A stretch of DNA of 64,000 nucleotides, taken from assembly GCF_003751225.1 (NCBI RefSeq), contig NZ_RJKE01000001.1, positions 372,001 to 436,000 of the forward strand, written 5' to 3'. Below, piece by piece: positions 1 through 7,681 of the stretch (positions are counted from its first letter, which is position 1; every line of letters begins with the position of its first letter). Below the pieces are notes generated by a model, which had not been told where the DNA came from, searched no databases, and saw nothing but the letters and a program-made list of their open reading frames with translations. The stretch comes from Actinocorallia herbida. GTDB lineage: Bacteria; Actinomycetota; Actinomycetes; Streptosporangiales; Streptosporangiaceae. Both the position numbers and the translations under genes were made by a program.

Positions 1-285
1 AAGATTGGCATCTGCAACCTCGCCACCGGACGGATCGAACGTCACCAAAGACGCGGCTGGCGACGCTATGAGACCTTGGAATTCCACCACGGAAATGGCG
101 CTGCACAGCTGGAACGAGAAGTAATTGCTGAATGGCGTGCTCAAAGATGGGACCCGGTTCTCGACGAAGGAGAGACCTACGACGGGTGGACTGAGACCGT
201 AGCCCTAACGGATGAACTGACTCCGGACGTACTGTGGAAAAGTGTCCTAGAGCTAAAAATTGTAATTTCGCCAAACCTGTCTTAG
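1..285 (+). CDS. C-terminal part of a GIY-YIG-like protein (cut by window edge)
   Basis: The frame is open from base 1 and stops with TAG at 283-285, so only the last 94 codons are visible. The visible part begins KIGICN, then a region with R-x-x-x-H-Q-R-R-G-W spacing, and later GWTETV. I know this pattern from short actinomycete proteins of the GIY-YIG/T5orf172 type, which are common on plasmids and integrative elements. The catalytic GIY and YIG part would lie left of the window. The coding region and the DNA after it are less GC-rich than the chromosome further right, which fits transferred DNA. Family assignment is by recall of the pattern. Confidence 0.5.
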   Translation, partial: KIGICNLATGRIERHQRRGWRRYETLEFHHGNGAAQLEREVIAEWRAQRWDPVLDEGETYDGWTETVALTDELTPDVLWKSVLELKIVISPNLS

Positions 286-625
286 TCATTAAGTCCTGCT
301 AGTTCAACGGTTCTGGTGCCGAATGATCTCGCCCCGCTCAAAGCAGATCGATCAATTGCGGTCGGGCTGGAATTTCCGGATTAGTTTAACAGGTAGTTAT
401 AAGTTTGCATTGACTCTGGGTGTATCGGGTGGCAAGGCTCTTGATCATTGGCAGGTACACCAGGCTCTTGCTATAGGGATGCCCAGGTCTAAGGGGTACT
501 TTGCTAGCGATCCTTGAGACGGGCCGGTCGGTCCTAGGACTCGGTGACTTGAGAGGCTTCTTAGGGCTTGCAGGGTGCTCAAGGCACGCTCGGCACCCTG
601 CTCGAACTCCGTGCCGACGGGTGGT
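286..625. other. Gene-free stretch between the edge gene and the integrase
   Basis: No convincing gene is seen in these 340 bases, which are relatively AT-rich for this genome. The one structure is an inverted repeat at 571-600 (arms CAGGGTGC and GCACCCTG, 14-base loop) just beyond the 3' end of the integrase gene. It may act as a terminator. An attachment site would be expected near here, because the 3' end of int faces left, but no tRNA fragment was found. Confidence 0.5.
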
Positions 626-1978
626 TCAGGGGGTGAATGTGTCGAAGATTTCTTCTAGGGCGTCAGCGAGGGTGGTGTCTTCTTCGTTGAGGATGGCGGC
701 GTAGCGGGAGGTTACTTCTAGGCTGCCGTGGCCGGCTCGTTGGCGGACTTTTTGAAGGTCGATGCCTTTGGCGATGGCCCAGCTGATGCCGGTGTGGCGG
801 GCGTTGTAGGGGGTGAAGGTGGGCGGGAGGGAGGCTTGGGCTCGGGCGTGGTTCCAGAAGCGGGTCCAGACGGCGGGGGTGAGGAACTCGGTGCCGTCGG
901 TGCGGAAGGGGTTGGCTCGGGTGGAGGTGGTGGGTTGGCGGCGGCGCCAGTCGCGTTGGTAGGCGGCTGCGAAGGAGCGGCATTTGGGGCAGGTGCAGTT
1001 CATGCCGTAGCGGGCGCCCGTGGTGCCGTGGTGGTGGATCTTGCCGGTCTTGGTGATGAGGGGAGGGAGGTCGGGGTCTGCGGCCTGGTCGGGAGTGATG
1101 AGGCCCTTGTAGGCGAACATCCACTGGGGGAAGAGGAGGGCGTCGTCGGCGATGCTGTACTCGTCGATGTGGTCCTGGAGGGCTGTGCACATCTGCTTGG
1201 AGATGGTGAAGCGGCGCCAGTCGCCGTTCTTGGGGTGGGGGTTGGTGATCCAGCCGGCACGGCCGGTGGGGTGGAAGCGGGCGCCTACGCGGACGCTGGA
1301 ACGGGTGATGGTGAGGAGCTGTTTGCCGAAGTCGAAGTCGCAGGGGCGGAGGCTGATGAGCTCGCAGCGTCGGGCCCAGGTGGTGACGTTCAGGCGGGCG
1401 TGGAGGCGGGCCGGAGGGTAGGTGAGGGCTTCCTCCAGGAGGCGCCATTGGTCGTGGCTGGCGACGAGGACCGGCTTGGTGGGAGCGGAGGGGAGGCGGA
1501 TGCTGCGGACGGGGTTGTTGGAGCGGTAGCCCTCGTTCCAGGCCATCTCGCACATGGCCGAGAGGACCTTGCGGGTGGCGAGGATGGCGCTGTGGGGGAC
1601 TTCGGCCTGGGGGAGGGTCTTGATGAGGAGGTTGTAGTAGGTCTCGCGGTTGACCTCGCTGACGCGGAGACGGCCGAGGTAGGGGTAGATGTAGAGCTGG
1701 GCGACGGAGAAGTAGCCCTGCATGGTCGCGGCGCTGGCTCTGTGGCGGGGGAAGAAGCGGGTCTCGCCGAACTCCAGGAAGGTCATGCGCGCTTTGTCCG
1801 CGGGGCTGGTCTCCTGGAGGAGGCTGTGGATGTGCTGCTCTTCCTGCTCGGCGACCTCGTAAGCTCGGCGGTGGTCGTCGTAGGTTCCGGCGGAGCGGTA
1901 CGGTCCGTCCTTCGTCCGGTACATGCCCGTGTAGCGCGGTTTGCCGTCCTTGTCGGCTCGCTGGATGACGTAGGGCAT
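626..1978 (-). CDS. int: Tyrosine-type site-specific integrase
   Basis: A 450-residue tyrosine recombinase that would integrate or excise a mobile element. The first 60 residues look like an arm-binding domain and residues 65-165 like the core-binding SAM-like domain. In the catalytic domain the first arginine is in ARRCEL (about 203-204), the second conserved block is Y-N-A-R-H (391-395), a GHGS block contains His417, and the nucleophile is Tyr426. The usual first His of the H-x-x-R box is Tyr, a variant I recall from other actinomycete integrases. A Cys-rich insertion (CTCPKC, about 328-333) lies between the conserved boxes. The ATG is preceded by GGAGGTG. With the fragment at the left edge it marks an integrated element that continues outside the window. 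Confidence 0.93.
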   Translation of the reverse strand: MPYVIQRADKDGKPRYTGMYRTKDGPYRSAGTYDDHRRAYEVAEQEEQHIHSLLQETSPADKARMTFLEFGETRFFPRHRASAATMQGYFSVAQLYIYPYLGRLRVSEVNRETYYNLLIKTLPQAEVPHSAILATRKVLSAMCEMAWNEGYRSNNPVRSIRLPSAPTKPVLVASHDQWRLLEEALTYPPARLHARLNVTTWARRCELISLRPCDFDFGKQLLTITRSSVRVGARFHPTGRAGWITNPHPKNGDWRRFTISKQMCTALQDHIDEYSIADDALLFPQWMFAYKGLITPDQAADPDLPPLITKTGKIHHHGTTGARYGMNCTCPKCRSFAAAYQRDWRRRQPTTSTRANPFRTDGTEFLTPAVWTRFWNHARAQASLPPTFTPYNARHTGISWAIAKGIDLQKVRQRAGHGSLEVTSRYAAILNEEDTTLADALEEIFDTFTP

Positions 1979-2034
1979 CGGGCACCTCCTTCACGAAGAA
2001 GAGGGCTCCGGCGACCGCCTCGCGGCGGGCGTCG

Positions 2035-2053
2035 TGTTAGATCGTTTGTTAGA
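2035..2053. repeat. Direct repeat TGTTAGA x2 upstream of int
   Basis: TGTTAGA occurs at 2035-2041 and again at 2047-2053, a 12-base period, some 57-75 bases upstream of the integrase start. The sites could be integrase or excisionase arm sites, or part of the int promoter, since the reverse complement TCTAAC resembles a -10 box. Function is inferred from position only. Confidence 0.4.
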
Positions 2054-2058
2054 CGGAC

Positions 2059-2090
2059 GCATGATCACCGGTTGGCATCCGGTGGTATGC
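2059..2090. repeat. Imperfect inverted repeat upstream of int
   Basis: The outer arms GCAT/ATGC (2059-2062, 2087-2090) and inner arms CACCGG/CCGGTG (2066-2071, 2079-2084) form a 32-base dyad between the integrase and the next gene. It may be an operator or an attachment-site core. Confidence 0.45.
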
Positions 2091-2123
2091 GGCCCCATAA
2101 AATGGGCTCTGACCTGCGGTTTC

Positions 2124-2137
2124 ATGACTTCAGTCAT
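2124..2137. promoter_or_regulatory. 14-bp palindrome ATGACTTCAGTCAT
   Basis: A perfect 6-bp dyad with a 2-base centre lies about 150 bases upstream of int. It looks like a repressor-binding site. The regulator is not visible in the window. Confidence 0.4.
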
Positions 2138-2192
2138 ACCCCAAGATCGCCGCGGGGCACTTTCGGCGGCACCACGGAGATCATGAAGGAAA

Positions 2193-2450
2193 TCATCGGC
2201 CGCAGTCTGGGCGTCTGATGCGGCGCGGGGTGGTCGCTCCCGGTCTCCTTTGGGGTGGGGCCGGGAGCGGGTGGGGCCGGTGGTCGGCGCGGACGTAGGC
2301 GTTACGGCATGTGGAGCAGGCCAGGATGTGGTCCCGGGTGACCTGGGTCTGACCCTCCTGCATTCCTCCGCGGATGAACTCCGGGGCCTTTTCGGTGAGG
2401 TCCATGCACCCGAAACTGTCTTTCGTGGGGATCGTCGTCTTTTCGCTCAT
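2193..2450 (-). CDS. Small Cys-containing hypothetical protein
   Basis: An 85-residue frame starting MSEKTTIPTKDSFG, with a CSTC pair in the middle (about residues 46-49) and a proline/arginine-rich tail. The CxxC pair suggests a small metal-binding protein. The AAAGG before the ATG is close to the start and weak. It lies in the element-flank region upstream of int on the same strand. I do not recognise the family, and the frame could be spurious. Confidence 0.35.
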   Translation of the reverse strand: MSEKTTIPTKDSFGCMDLTEKAPEFIRGGMQEGQTQVTRDHILACSTCRNAYVRADHRPHPLPAPPQRRPGATTPRRIRRPDCGR

Positions 2451-2518
2451 GCCTTTGAGGAGGTGCCCTGCCCTGGGCAGTGGGGCCGGATCATTACTCG
2501 CTGTGCGAGAGTGGTTTC

Positions 2519-2917
2519 ATGCCCTTGAGCGCTTATCAACTCAGGACTTCGATCGCCGTGTCCGACATACAGGAGGCTGTCGCGTTCTACGAAGGCAAGC
2601 TGGGCCTGGAGGTGCTGGAGTCCGGACCCAGCGCCCGCATCGTTGACGGCAGCCGCGTCTATGGTTCTGGTGGGGGGCCGGCGTTGAATGTGTACCAGTC
2701 GGTCACTGCCGGGAAGACCCCGGCGACCTTGGCGACGTGGTACGTCGACGACATCGATCTGATCGTTGACGAGCTCGTCTCGTCCGGTGTCGAGTTCGTC
2801 CGCTACGACCAGTTCGAACACGACGCCAAGGGGATCACCGCTCGGGCCGGCGGTGGACGTATCGCGTGGTTCCAGGACCCGGACGGCAATACCTTCGCCC
2901 TCGAGGCCGACAGCTGA
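2519..2917 (+). CDS. VOC / glyoxalase-fold protein
   Basis: A 132-residue single-gene vicinal-oxygen-chelate protein. Residues 8-25 form the first beta-alpha unit (AVSDIQEAVAFYEGKLGLEV) and the C-terminal block FQDPDGNTFALEA is the family signature, with an acidic residue placed for metal binding. Such proteins act as dioxygenases, glyoxalases, isomerases or antibiotic-binding proteins, so the substrate cannot be named. The frame extends 13 codons upstream, but the ATG at 2519 (MPLSAYQLR) starts just before the first strand and is preferred. Confidence 0.8.
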   Translation: MPLSAYQLRTSIAVSDIQEAVAFYEGKLGLEVLESGPSARIVDGSRVYGSGGGPALNVYQSVTAGKTPATLATWYVDDIDLIVDELVSSGVEFVRYDQFEHDAKGITARAGGGRIAWFQDPDGNTFALEADS

Positions 2918-3168
2918 TTCCCTGCGGCGGGACGCGGTGTCGCGGGTGGCAGGCGCTCGGGACCACCGTCTCCGCGTGAACGCCGACGCTCACCGCTCCG
3001 CGCGACGGGTCCGGGCGTCCACTGGGCTGCGGCGCGGAACGTCTCGGTCGTCAGCCTAAGGAGGGAAGACCCTCGTTCGGTGGCCGCGGTCATACGCCGC
3101 TGGCCACCGGGCGGCCGGGGAACCGGCGGTTCGGGTGGAGAGGGGTGGGGTCGTCAGCGGTTTGGGCG

Positions 3169-4038
3169 TCAGGTCGGTTCGGTGAGGACCTCGTGGAGTT
3201 TGCGGGCGAAGGCTTCTGGCCGGCCTGAGTGGCCGTGGTCGCCGCCGATGAAGCCGCCGTGGTGGCTGGGGAACACGGTCGGCTGCCGGCCTAGAAGGTC
3301 GGCGGTGGCCAGGGAGGTGCGGCCGGTGAGGAGGGGGAGGGATTCCTCGCCGACGGCGATGATGATCCGGGTCGGGGCGGCCAAAAGTCGTGCCGCGTTC
3401 GGGTGGTAGTCGCTGACGGGCCAGGAGAGGTCGGACAGGAGCGGGTCGCCTCGGGAGCCGTCGTCTTCGGTCGGCAGGCCGAACTGGGCGGGGTCCGGTG
3501 CGGGCTGGGTGAAGTAGTCGTCGGTGAACTCGCCCTGCCATGACGTCATCGCGATGAAGGCCGCCATTCCGGCGCCCCATCCGCGGGCCTGGTAGACGTC
3601 TCGAACGGCGGCTCTGGCGCGTGCGGCGAGCCGGGCGTCGGGGAGCACCGACAGGAGTGGCGGCTCGTGTGCGACGAGGGTGGTCACGTCGGTGGGGTGG
3701 GCGGTCACCAGGGCGAGTGCGGTGACCGCGCCGCCGCTGCTGGCGAAGAGCTCGACCGGGCCCGCGCCCAGAGTCTCGATGAGGGCGTGCACGTCTTCGG
3801 CCTGGGTCTGGGGCGTGTGGTCGGCGCGGCCGTCCTTGCGCGTGCTGCGGCCCAGCCCTCGCGGGTCGTAGGTGATCACGGTGCGCTCGGTGAAGTGGGA
3901 CACCAGAGCGCCGAACCCGCCGGCGTCCATCGGCTGGCCGATCATGACGACCGGTGGGCGCCCATCCGGGGTCGGCAGCGGGCCATGGACGTCGTAGACG
4001 AGGTCGACCTCGGGCAGCCGCAGAACCTGTGTGCTCAT
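3169..4038 (-). CDS. Alpha/beta-hydrolase
   Basis: A 289-residue cytoplasmic alpha/beta-hydrolase with no signal peptide. An oxyanion region follows VVMIGQPMDAGG, a YDPRGLGRS block comes next, and the nucleophile elbow is FASSGGAV, where Ser is flanked by small residues as in G-x-S-x-G. A late HHGGFIGGDHGHSGRP block supplies the catalytic His region. Substrate unknown; likely an esterase or hydrolase of small molecules. It stands alone between the VOC gene and the tRNA. Confidence 0.85.
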   Translation of the reverse strand: MSTQVLRLPEVDLVYDVHGPLPTPDGRPPVVMIGQPMDAGGFGALVSHFTERTVITYDPRGLGRSTRKDGRADHTPQTQAEDVHALIETLGAGPVELFASSGGAVTALALVTAHPTDVTTLVAHEPPLLSVLPDARLAARARAAVRDVYQARGWGAGMAAFIAMTSWQGEFTDDYFTQPAPDPAQFGLPTEDDGSRGDPLLSDLSWPVSDYHPNAARLLAAPTRIIIAVGEESLPLLTGRTSLATADLLGRQPTVFPSHHGGFIGGDHGHSGRPEAFARKLHEVLTEPT

Positions 4039-4147
4039 CCCACCATCGTGACCGCCACCAGTGACAAAAGCGCGATGAGGCGTTCCTCCAGCCAGGCGCT
4101 ACGCCGGGGGAGGGCCGTTGTGTGGCTGCTCGAGAAGGTGAGGAACG

Positions 4148-4184
4148 ACAACGGTCCGGCGCGATGCACGCGCCGGACCGTTGT
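4148..4184 (-). terminator. Terminator of the tRNA-fMet gene
   Basis: A perfect 16-bp stem (4148-4163 with 4169-4184) and a 5-base loop lie 6 bases beyond the 3' end of the leftward tRNA gene. There is no long T run. Confidence 0.8.
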
Positions 4185-4190
4185 GATCAG

Positions 4191-4264
4191 TAGCGGGGAC
4201 AGGATTTGAACCTGCGACCTCTGGGTTATGAGCCCAGCGAGCTACCGAGCTGCTCCACCCCGCG
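4191..4264 (-). tRNA. Initiator tRNA-fMet (CAT)
   Basis: On the minus strand the 74 bases begin CGCGGGGTGGAGCAGCTCGG, carry anticodon CAT within GGGCTCATAACCC, and have the T-loop GGTTCAAATCC. The three consecutive G:C pairs in the anticodon stem and the unpaired C1 with T72 are the marks of an initiator tRNA rather than an elongator. CCA is not encoded. tRNA 3' ends are common integration targets, but I found no second copy of this 3' end in the window. Confidence 0.97.
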
Positions 4265-4466
4265 TCGGTAAGTACAACTCTACCGTTGATCTGACGTCCT
4301 CGCGCCCGGTCGGCGCCGCGATGCGTGCCTGGCGGGGTTCCGGGAGGGGAGCGGCGGTCGGCAGCCCCGCGCGCCGTAGGCGATGGGTGTTCACCTCATC
4401 ACCTAAAGTCACCTGCGCGGCGCCATCGGGGATGTGGCGCGGCACGTCGATTCTCCGGGGGATGAC

Positions 4467-4904
4467 ATGACCGAGACGATTTCGCCCGCGGCGAGCCTCG
4501 CCGAGCGGATCGAATGGCTGATCGTGAACTCCTGGCCGGACGAGGTCCCGCAGAAGGAGACCAATGTGGAGATCGCGGAGGCGGTCGTGGCCGGGACGGG
4601 GGTGGAGATGTCGGGGACGACCGTCTGGAAGCTGCGCACCGGACGCCAGGAGAATCCGCAGTTCAGGACGCTCACGGCACTCGCCGTCTTCTTCGGCGTG
4701 CCGATCGGCTACTTCGGCTTCCCCGGTGAGGCAGCGCCGATCGACGACGACCTGACCCACCGGGCGCTCCTGCGCGAACTCCGCGCTGGAGCGATCCGTC
4801 CGGACGTGCTCCGGGCCCTCATCGGACTTTCCCCCGGCACGCGCCACCTGCTCGACGAGATCGTCCTCGCCGCGGCGGCCGCGGACCGGAGAGGCAGAGC
4901 CTGA
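4467..4904 (+). CDS. XRE-family regulator, EspR-like layout
   Basis: A 145-residue DNA-binding protein. The helix-turn-helix lies at about 30-75 (TNVEIAEAV...MSGTTVWKLRTGRQENP) and is followed by FRTLTALAVFFGVPIGYF, the usual recognition helix and after-helix pattern. The C-terminal half is helical and probably dimerises. Size and order resemble mycobacterial EspR, a nucleoid-type regulator; that link is from memory. The ATG at 4467 follows GGGGGATGAC and fits better than the upstream in-frame GTG at 4434. Three TCACCT repeats lie about 50-75 bases upstream. Confidence 0.8.
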   Translation: MTETISPAASLAERIEWLIVNSWPDEVPQKETNVEIAEAVVAGTGVEMSGTTVWKLRTGRQENPQFRTLTALAVFFGVPIGYFGFPGEAAPIDDDLTHRALLRELRAGAIRPDVLRALIGLSPGTRHLLDEIVLAAAAADRRGRA

Positions 4905-5000
4905 GAGCCGCCCGCTGGACGACGGCGTCGCGGACGACCCGATCGGCTTCGGGCACCGGCCGTTCGGCCACGGCCGTGCCGCACGGTGCGGGGGAGTCCC

Positions 5001-5030
5001 GCCCGCTCCCGCCTCCTGGCGGGAGCGGGC
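5001..5030. terminator. Bidirectional hairpin between convergent genes
   Basis: A perfect 13-bp stem (5001-5013 with 5018-5030) and TCCT loop lies between the rightward XRE gene and the leftward small membrane gene. Confidence 0.8.
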
Positions 5031-5069
5031 CCGGTTCCGTGGCGCCCGCCGACCGGCTGCGCGGAGGTG

Positions 5070-5204
5070 TCAGTAGCGGCTGCGCCAGCGGTCGCCGCTT
5101 TCTGGCCTGCCGGACGGCTCGGCGAAGTAGAACGCGACGATCAGGACGGGCAGCAGGATGGCGGGCACGGCGAAGAAAGCGATATTGAGGAGGGAGCCGG
5201 ACAC
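5070..5204 (-). CDS. 44-residue single-span membrane protein
   Basis: The GTG start at 5204 is preceded by AGAAGGA at proper distance. The product has one hydrophobic helix (about residues 5-28, LLNIAFFAVPAILLPVLIVA) followed by a polar, arginine-rich tail ending RWRSRY. Nothing in it suggests catalysis. Its function is unknown; it may be a subunit or regulator of a membrane complex. Its end sits beside the strong hairpin at 5001-5030. Confidence 0.6.
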   Translation of the reverse strand: MSGSLLNIAFFAVPAILLPVLIVAFYFAEPSGRPESGDRWRSRY

Positions 5205-5458
5205 GATGTCCTTCTCTCGTGAGTCGAGGGCGGAATGAGTGGCTTCGTGTCTATTGTGCGAGACCTGAAGGGGTGGGCCATGGTGTGCTCGGACACGGTG
5301 CGCGGCGCCCTCGGCCGGGCGGTCGGCGGCTGCGCGCGCCCGGCATGCGGGGTGACCTGGCATGTCTCGCGGCCCGTGCGGCGGCCGCCCGGGAGAACGC
5401 GAGGCACGGGACCCCGGCGGTGTAACGAAAGCCACGCGGTGGGGGAAGGGGAGCGGTG

Positions 5459-6133
5459 ATGGCCGGGAGCTCAGGAGAGCAGTGGCGGGTCGAGTTCGAC
5501 GCGAACGTGGTCTTCAGCAACGGCGGAGGGCTGCGGGCCCGGGAGTTCCGGCTGGACATCCCCGGGGCGGACATCGCCGATGCGGAGGCCGGTGAGCTGT
5601 TCGTCCGCCATCTGGGACTGCTCATGGTCGGCGAGGTGAAGATCTCCAACAAGCGCCTGATCCGGGAGCCGCACAAGGGGTCGCGCGGCGTGCCGGTCGC
5701 GGGAGGCGGGCGCGACGTCGTCGAGCTGCCGGAGGCGGTCATGACATACGCCGGTGCCGTACCGCGGCTCAGCGCGCTGGTGGATCTGCCCGTGACGCTG
5801 GTGCGCACCCTCGGAGCGGGCTCCGGCGAGATCGGACGATCCCAGCTCGCCCCGTTCGAGGTGACGGGCACCGCGGTCGTCCTCCACAGCGGGGGCGGCG
5901 CCGGCCTGGGCGAGGACGCGGCGGCCTGGCTCGCCGACCGCGCCCCCGCGGTCGTCGTCACCGACGGCGGAGGGCCGGCGAACGGCCTCCTGACGTCCGC
6001 GGGCATCCCCGTCGTCTCCGCCGCGACCGGCCTCGCGGACCTGCCCGCGACCGGCACCCGCCTCCACGTGGTGCCCCTGGACCCCGCGCGGAATCCCTGC
6101 CCCGTCCGCGCCTACGCGGTGGCCGCGTCCTAG
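5459..6133 (+). CDS. Short, degenerate cyclase/kynurenine-formamidase-like protein
   Basis: A 224-residue protein in two parts. Residues 5-75 (FDANVVFSNGGGLRAREFRL ... EPHKGSRG) match the N-terminal extension I know from actinomycete cyclase-family proteins. The C-terminal third (AAAWLADRAPAVVVTDGG, GIPVVSAATGL, NPCPVRAYAVA) matches the end of the cyclase fold. The central segment with the metal-binding H-x-G-T-H-x-D-x-P-x-H motif is missing, and only a short linker remains around VVELPEAVMTYAGAVP. The protein therefore probably lacks hydrolase activity. The start is the ATG at 5459 after GGGGAG; an adjacent GTG at 5456 is possible. Confidence 0.7.
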   Translation: MAGSSGEQWRVEFDANVVFSNGGGLRAREFRLDIPGADIADAEAGELFVRHLGLLMVGEVKISNKRLIREPHKGSRGVPVAGGGRDVVELPEAVMTYAGAVPRLSALVDLPVTLVRTLGAGSGEIGRSQLAPFEVTGTAVVLHSGGGAGLGEDAAAWLADRAPAVVVTDGGGPANGLLTSAGIPVVSAATGLADLPATGTRLHVVPLDPARNPCPVRAYAVAAS

Positions 6134-6208
6134 AAGGCGGCACGACGATCTCGCCAAGCCTTGCGTTTCCCGGATCCGACCCTGGTCCCGGACGGGTAGG
6201 CCGAAGGT

Positions 6209-7312
6209 ATGGAGGGCTTGGAGAGGATCAGTCTTCCTGGCCGGGTCGCCGGCCCGGACGAGGGCATCGGCGCGGACGAGCTCGCGCTGGCGGCACGGAA
6301 CCACGGCATGCCCCTGGAAGCCCTGCGCTACGACGTCACCCCCGCGGGCCTGCATTACCTGCTGATCCATTACGACATCCCTTATGGCCTCCCGGAGGAG
6401 TGGCGGTTGGAGGTCGATGGCCCGCGAGGACCCGTCTCCTTCGATCTTGGGACGCTGCGAAGGTTCCCGGTCGAGACCGTCCGGGTCACGATGGAGTGCG
6501 CGGGCAACGGTCGCGCTCGCCTGCGCCCCCGCCCGGTCAGCCAGCCGTGGCTGCTCGAGGCGGTCGGCACGGCGGACTGGACGGGAGTGCCCCTGCGCCT
6601 TGTCCTGGACGAGGCAGGGCTCACCGATCCGACGACCGAACTCGTGTTCACCGGAGCGGATCACGGGCTGGAGCGGGGCGTCGAGCAGGACTACGAGCGC
6701 AGCCTCCCGTTCGCGGAGGCCACCCGCCCGGAAGTCCTCCTCGCCTACGAGATGAACGGGTTGCCCTTGCCGCCCCAGCACGGCGGCCCGCTCCGCCTGA
6801 TCGTCCCCGGCTGGTACGGCATGGCCCACGTGAAATGGCTCCGCCGCATCCGTCCCGTCGAGCCCCCCTTCGACGGATTCCAGCAGACCGTCGCCTACCG
6901 GCTGCGCCAAGAACCGGACGAGGAGGGAGTCCCCGTGACCCGGATCCAGCCCCGGGCTCTGCTGGAACCCCCCGGATTTCCGGACTTCATGTCCCGGACC
7001 CGCCTCGTCCGCCCTGGCCCGCTGACGCTGCGCGGCCGCGCCTGGTCGGGCCGCTCCCCGCTCGTCCGCGTCGAGGTGAGCACCGACGACGGCACCACAT
7101 GGCACGACGCGGCCCTCACCCCCGAGGACTCCGCGCACCCCTGGGCCTGGCGCTCCTGGACGTTCCCCTGGACCGCACCCCCAGGCGACCACGTCCTCGC
7201 CGTCCGAGCCTCCGACACCTCTGGTCCCCAGCCGCCTTCCCCGCCCTGGAACCTGGGCGGCTTCGCCAACAACACCGCCCACCGGGTCTCCGTGATCTGC
7301 CTTCCTTCCTGA
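6209..7312 (+). CDS. Molybdopterin-dependent oxidoreductase, sulfite oxidase family
   Basis: A 367-residue SuoX-type enzyme. The pterin-binding domain carries the Mo-ligand cysteine in MECAGNGR (about residue 96), then GTADWTGVPL and a VPGWYGMAHVKWL block. The C-terminal 110 residues form the immunoglobulin-like dimerisation domain (GRAWSGRSPLVRVEVSTDDG). No signal peptide is visible, so it is probably cytoplasmic, unlike many exported homologues. It would oxidise sulfite or a similar oxo-acceptor using molybdenum cofactor. No haem domain or partner subunit is encoded next to it. Confidence 0.88.
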   Translation: MEGLERISLPGRVAGPDEGIGADELALAARNHGMPLEALRYDVTPAGLHYLLIHYDIPYGLPEEWRLEVDGPRGPVSFDLGTLRRFPVETVRVTMECAGNGRARLRPRPVSQPWLLEAVGTADWTGVPLRLVLDEAGLTDPTTELVFTGADHGLERGVEQDYERSLPFAEATRPEVLLAYEMNGLPLPPQHGGPLRLIVPGWYGMAHVKWLRRIRPVEPPFDGFQQTVAYRLRQEPDEEGVPVTRIQPRALLEPPGFPDFMSRTRLVRPGPLTLRGRAWSGRSPLVRVEVSTDDGTTWHDAALTPEDSAHPWAWRSWTFPWTAPPGDHVLAVRASDTSGPQPPSPPWNLGGFANNTAHRVSVICLPS

Positions 7313-7389
7313 CGGAACGTCCCCTCCGACGTCCCCGAGACCCGCCGGCCGATTCCCAGTACCGTTCTGGTGAAAAGGACGTGTAAGGG

Positions 7390-7623
7390 GTGATCGGGGT
7401 GCCGGGGACGTCAGCGGTCGGACGCGAGGGCGTACTGACGATCGGGACCCGCGGGAGCGCCGGACCGGGTGAGGTCCTGCTGAAGATCCGCGGCGGGACC
7501 GAGACGTTCCTCGCCTGGTCGGAGGAGCCGCTGCCGACCGGGACGAAGGTTCTCGTCTTTAATTCGCGCGGAGGCAGAACCGTTGACGTCATGGAATGGT
7601 CTGACCCATTGGACGGACTCTGA
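7390..7623 (+). CDS. Small NfeD-like OB-fold protein
   Basis: A 77-residue protein with the pattern of a free NfeD C-terminal domain: VGREGVLTIG, then PGEVLLKIRGG, then LPTGTKVLVFNSRGGRTVDV. It has no membrane helix. It begins with GTG after AAAAGGA and ends 58 bases before the flotillin gene. NfeD-like proteins usually accompany flotillins and are thought to organise membrane microdomains, which supports the call. Family membership is inferred from pattern and context. Confidence 0.65.
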   Translation: MIGVPGTSAVGREGVLTIGTRGSAGPGEVLLKIRGGTETFLAWSEEPLPTGTKVLVFNSRGGRTVDVMEWSDPLDGL

Positions 7624-7681
7624 TCCGTCCGAGCGGTTCACCCCTCCGAGTCCCGGGTTCGCCCCGAGGAAGGACGTCTGA

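Noticed and set aside
323-517. 64-codon frame between the edge gene and the integrase
   Set aside because: No ribosome binding site, no motif and composition unlike a gene.
4191-4264. tRNA-fMet as the attachment site of the integrase at 626-1978
   Set aside because: No second copy of the tRNA 3' end was found near the integrase, and its 3' end points away from the tRNA. It remains possible if the other half lies outside the window.
5471-7282. 603-codon minus-strand frame opposite the cyclase-like and sulfite-oxidase genes
   Set aside because: The plus-strand genes have family motifs and proper starts; the antisense frame has none.
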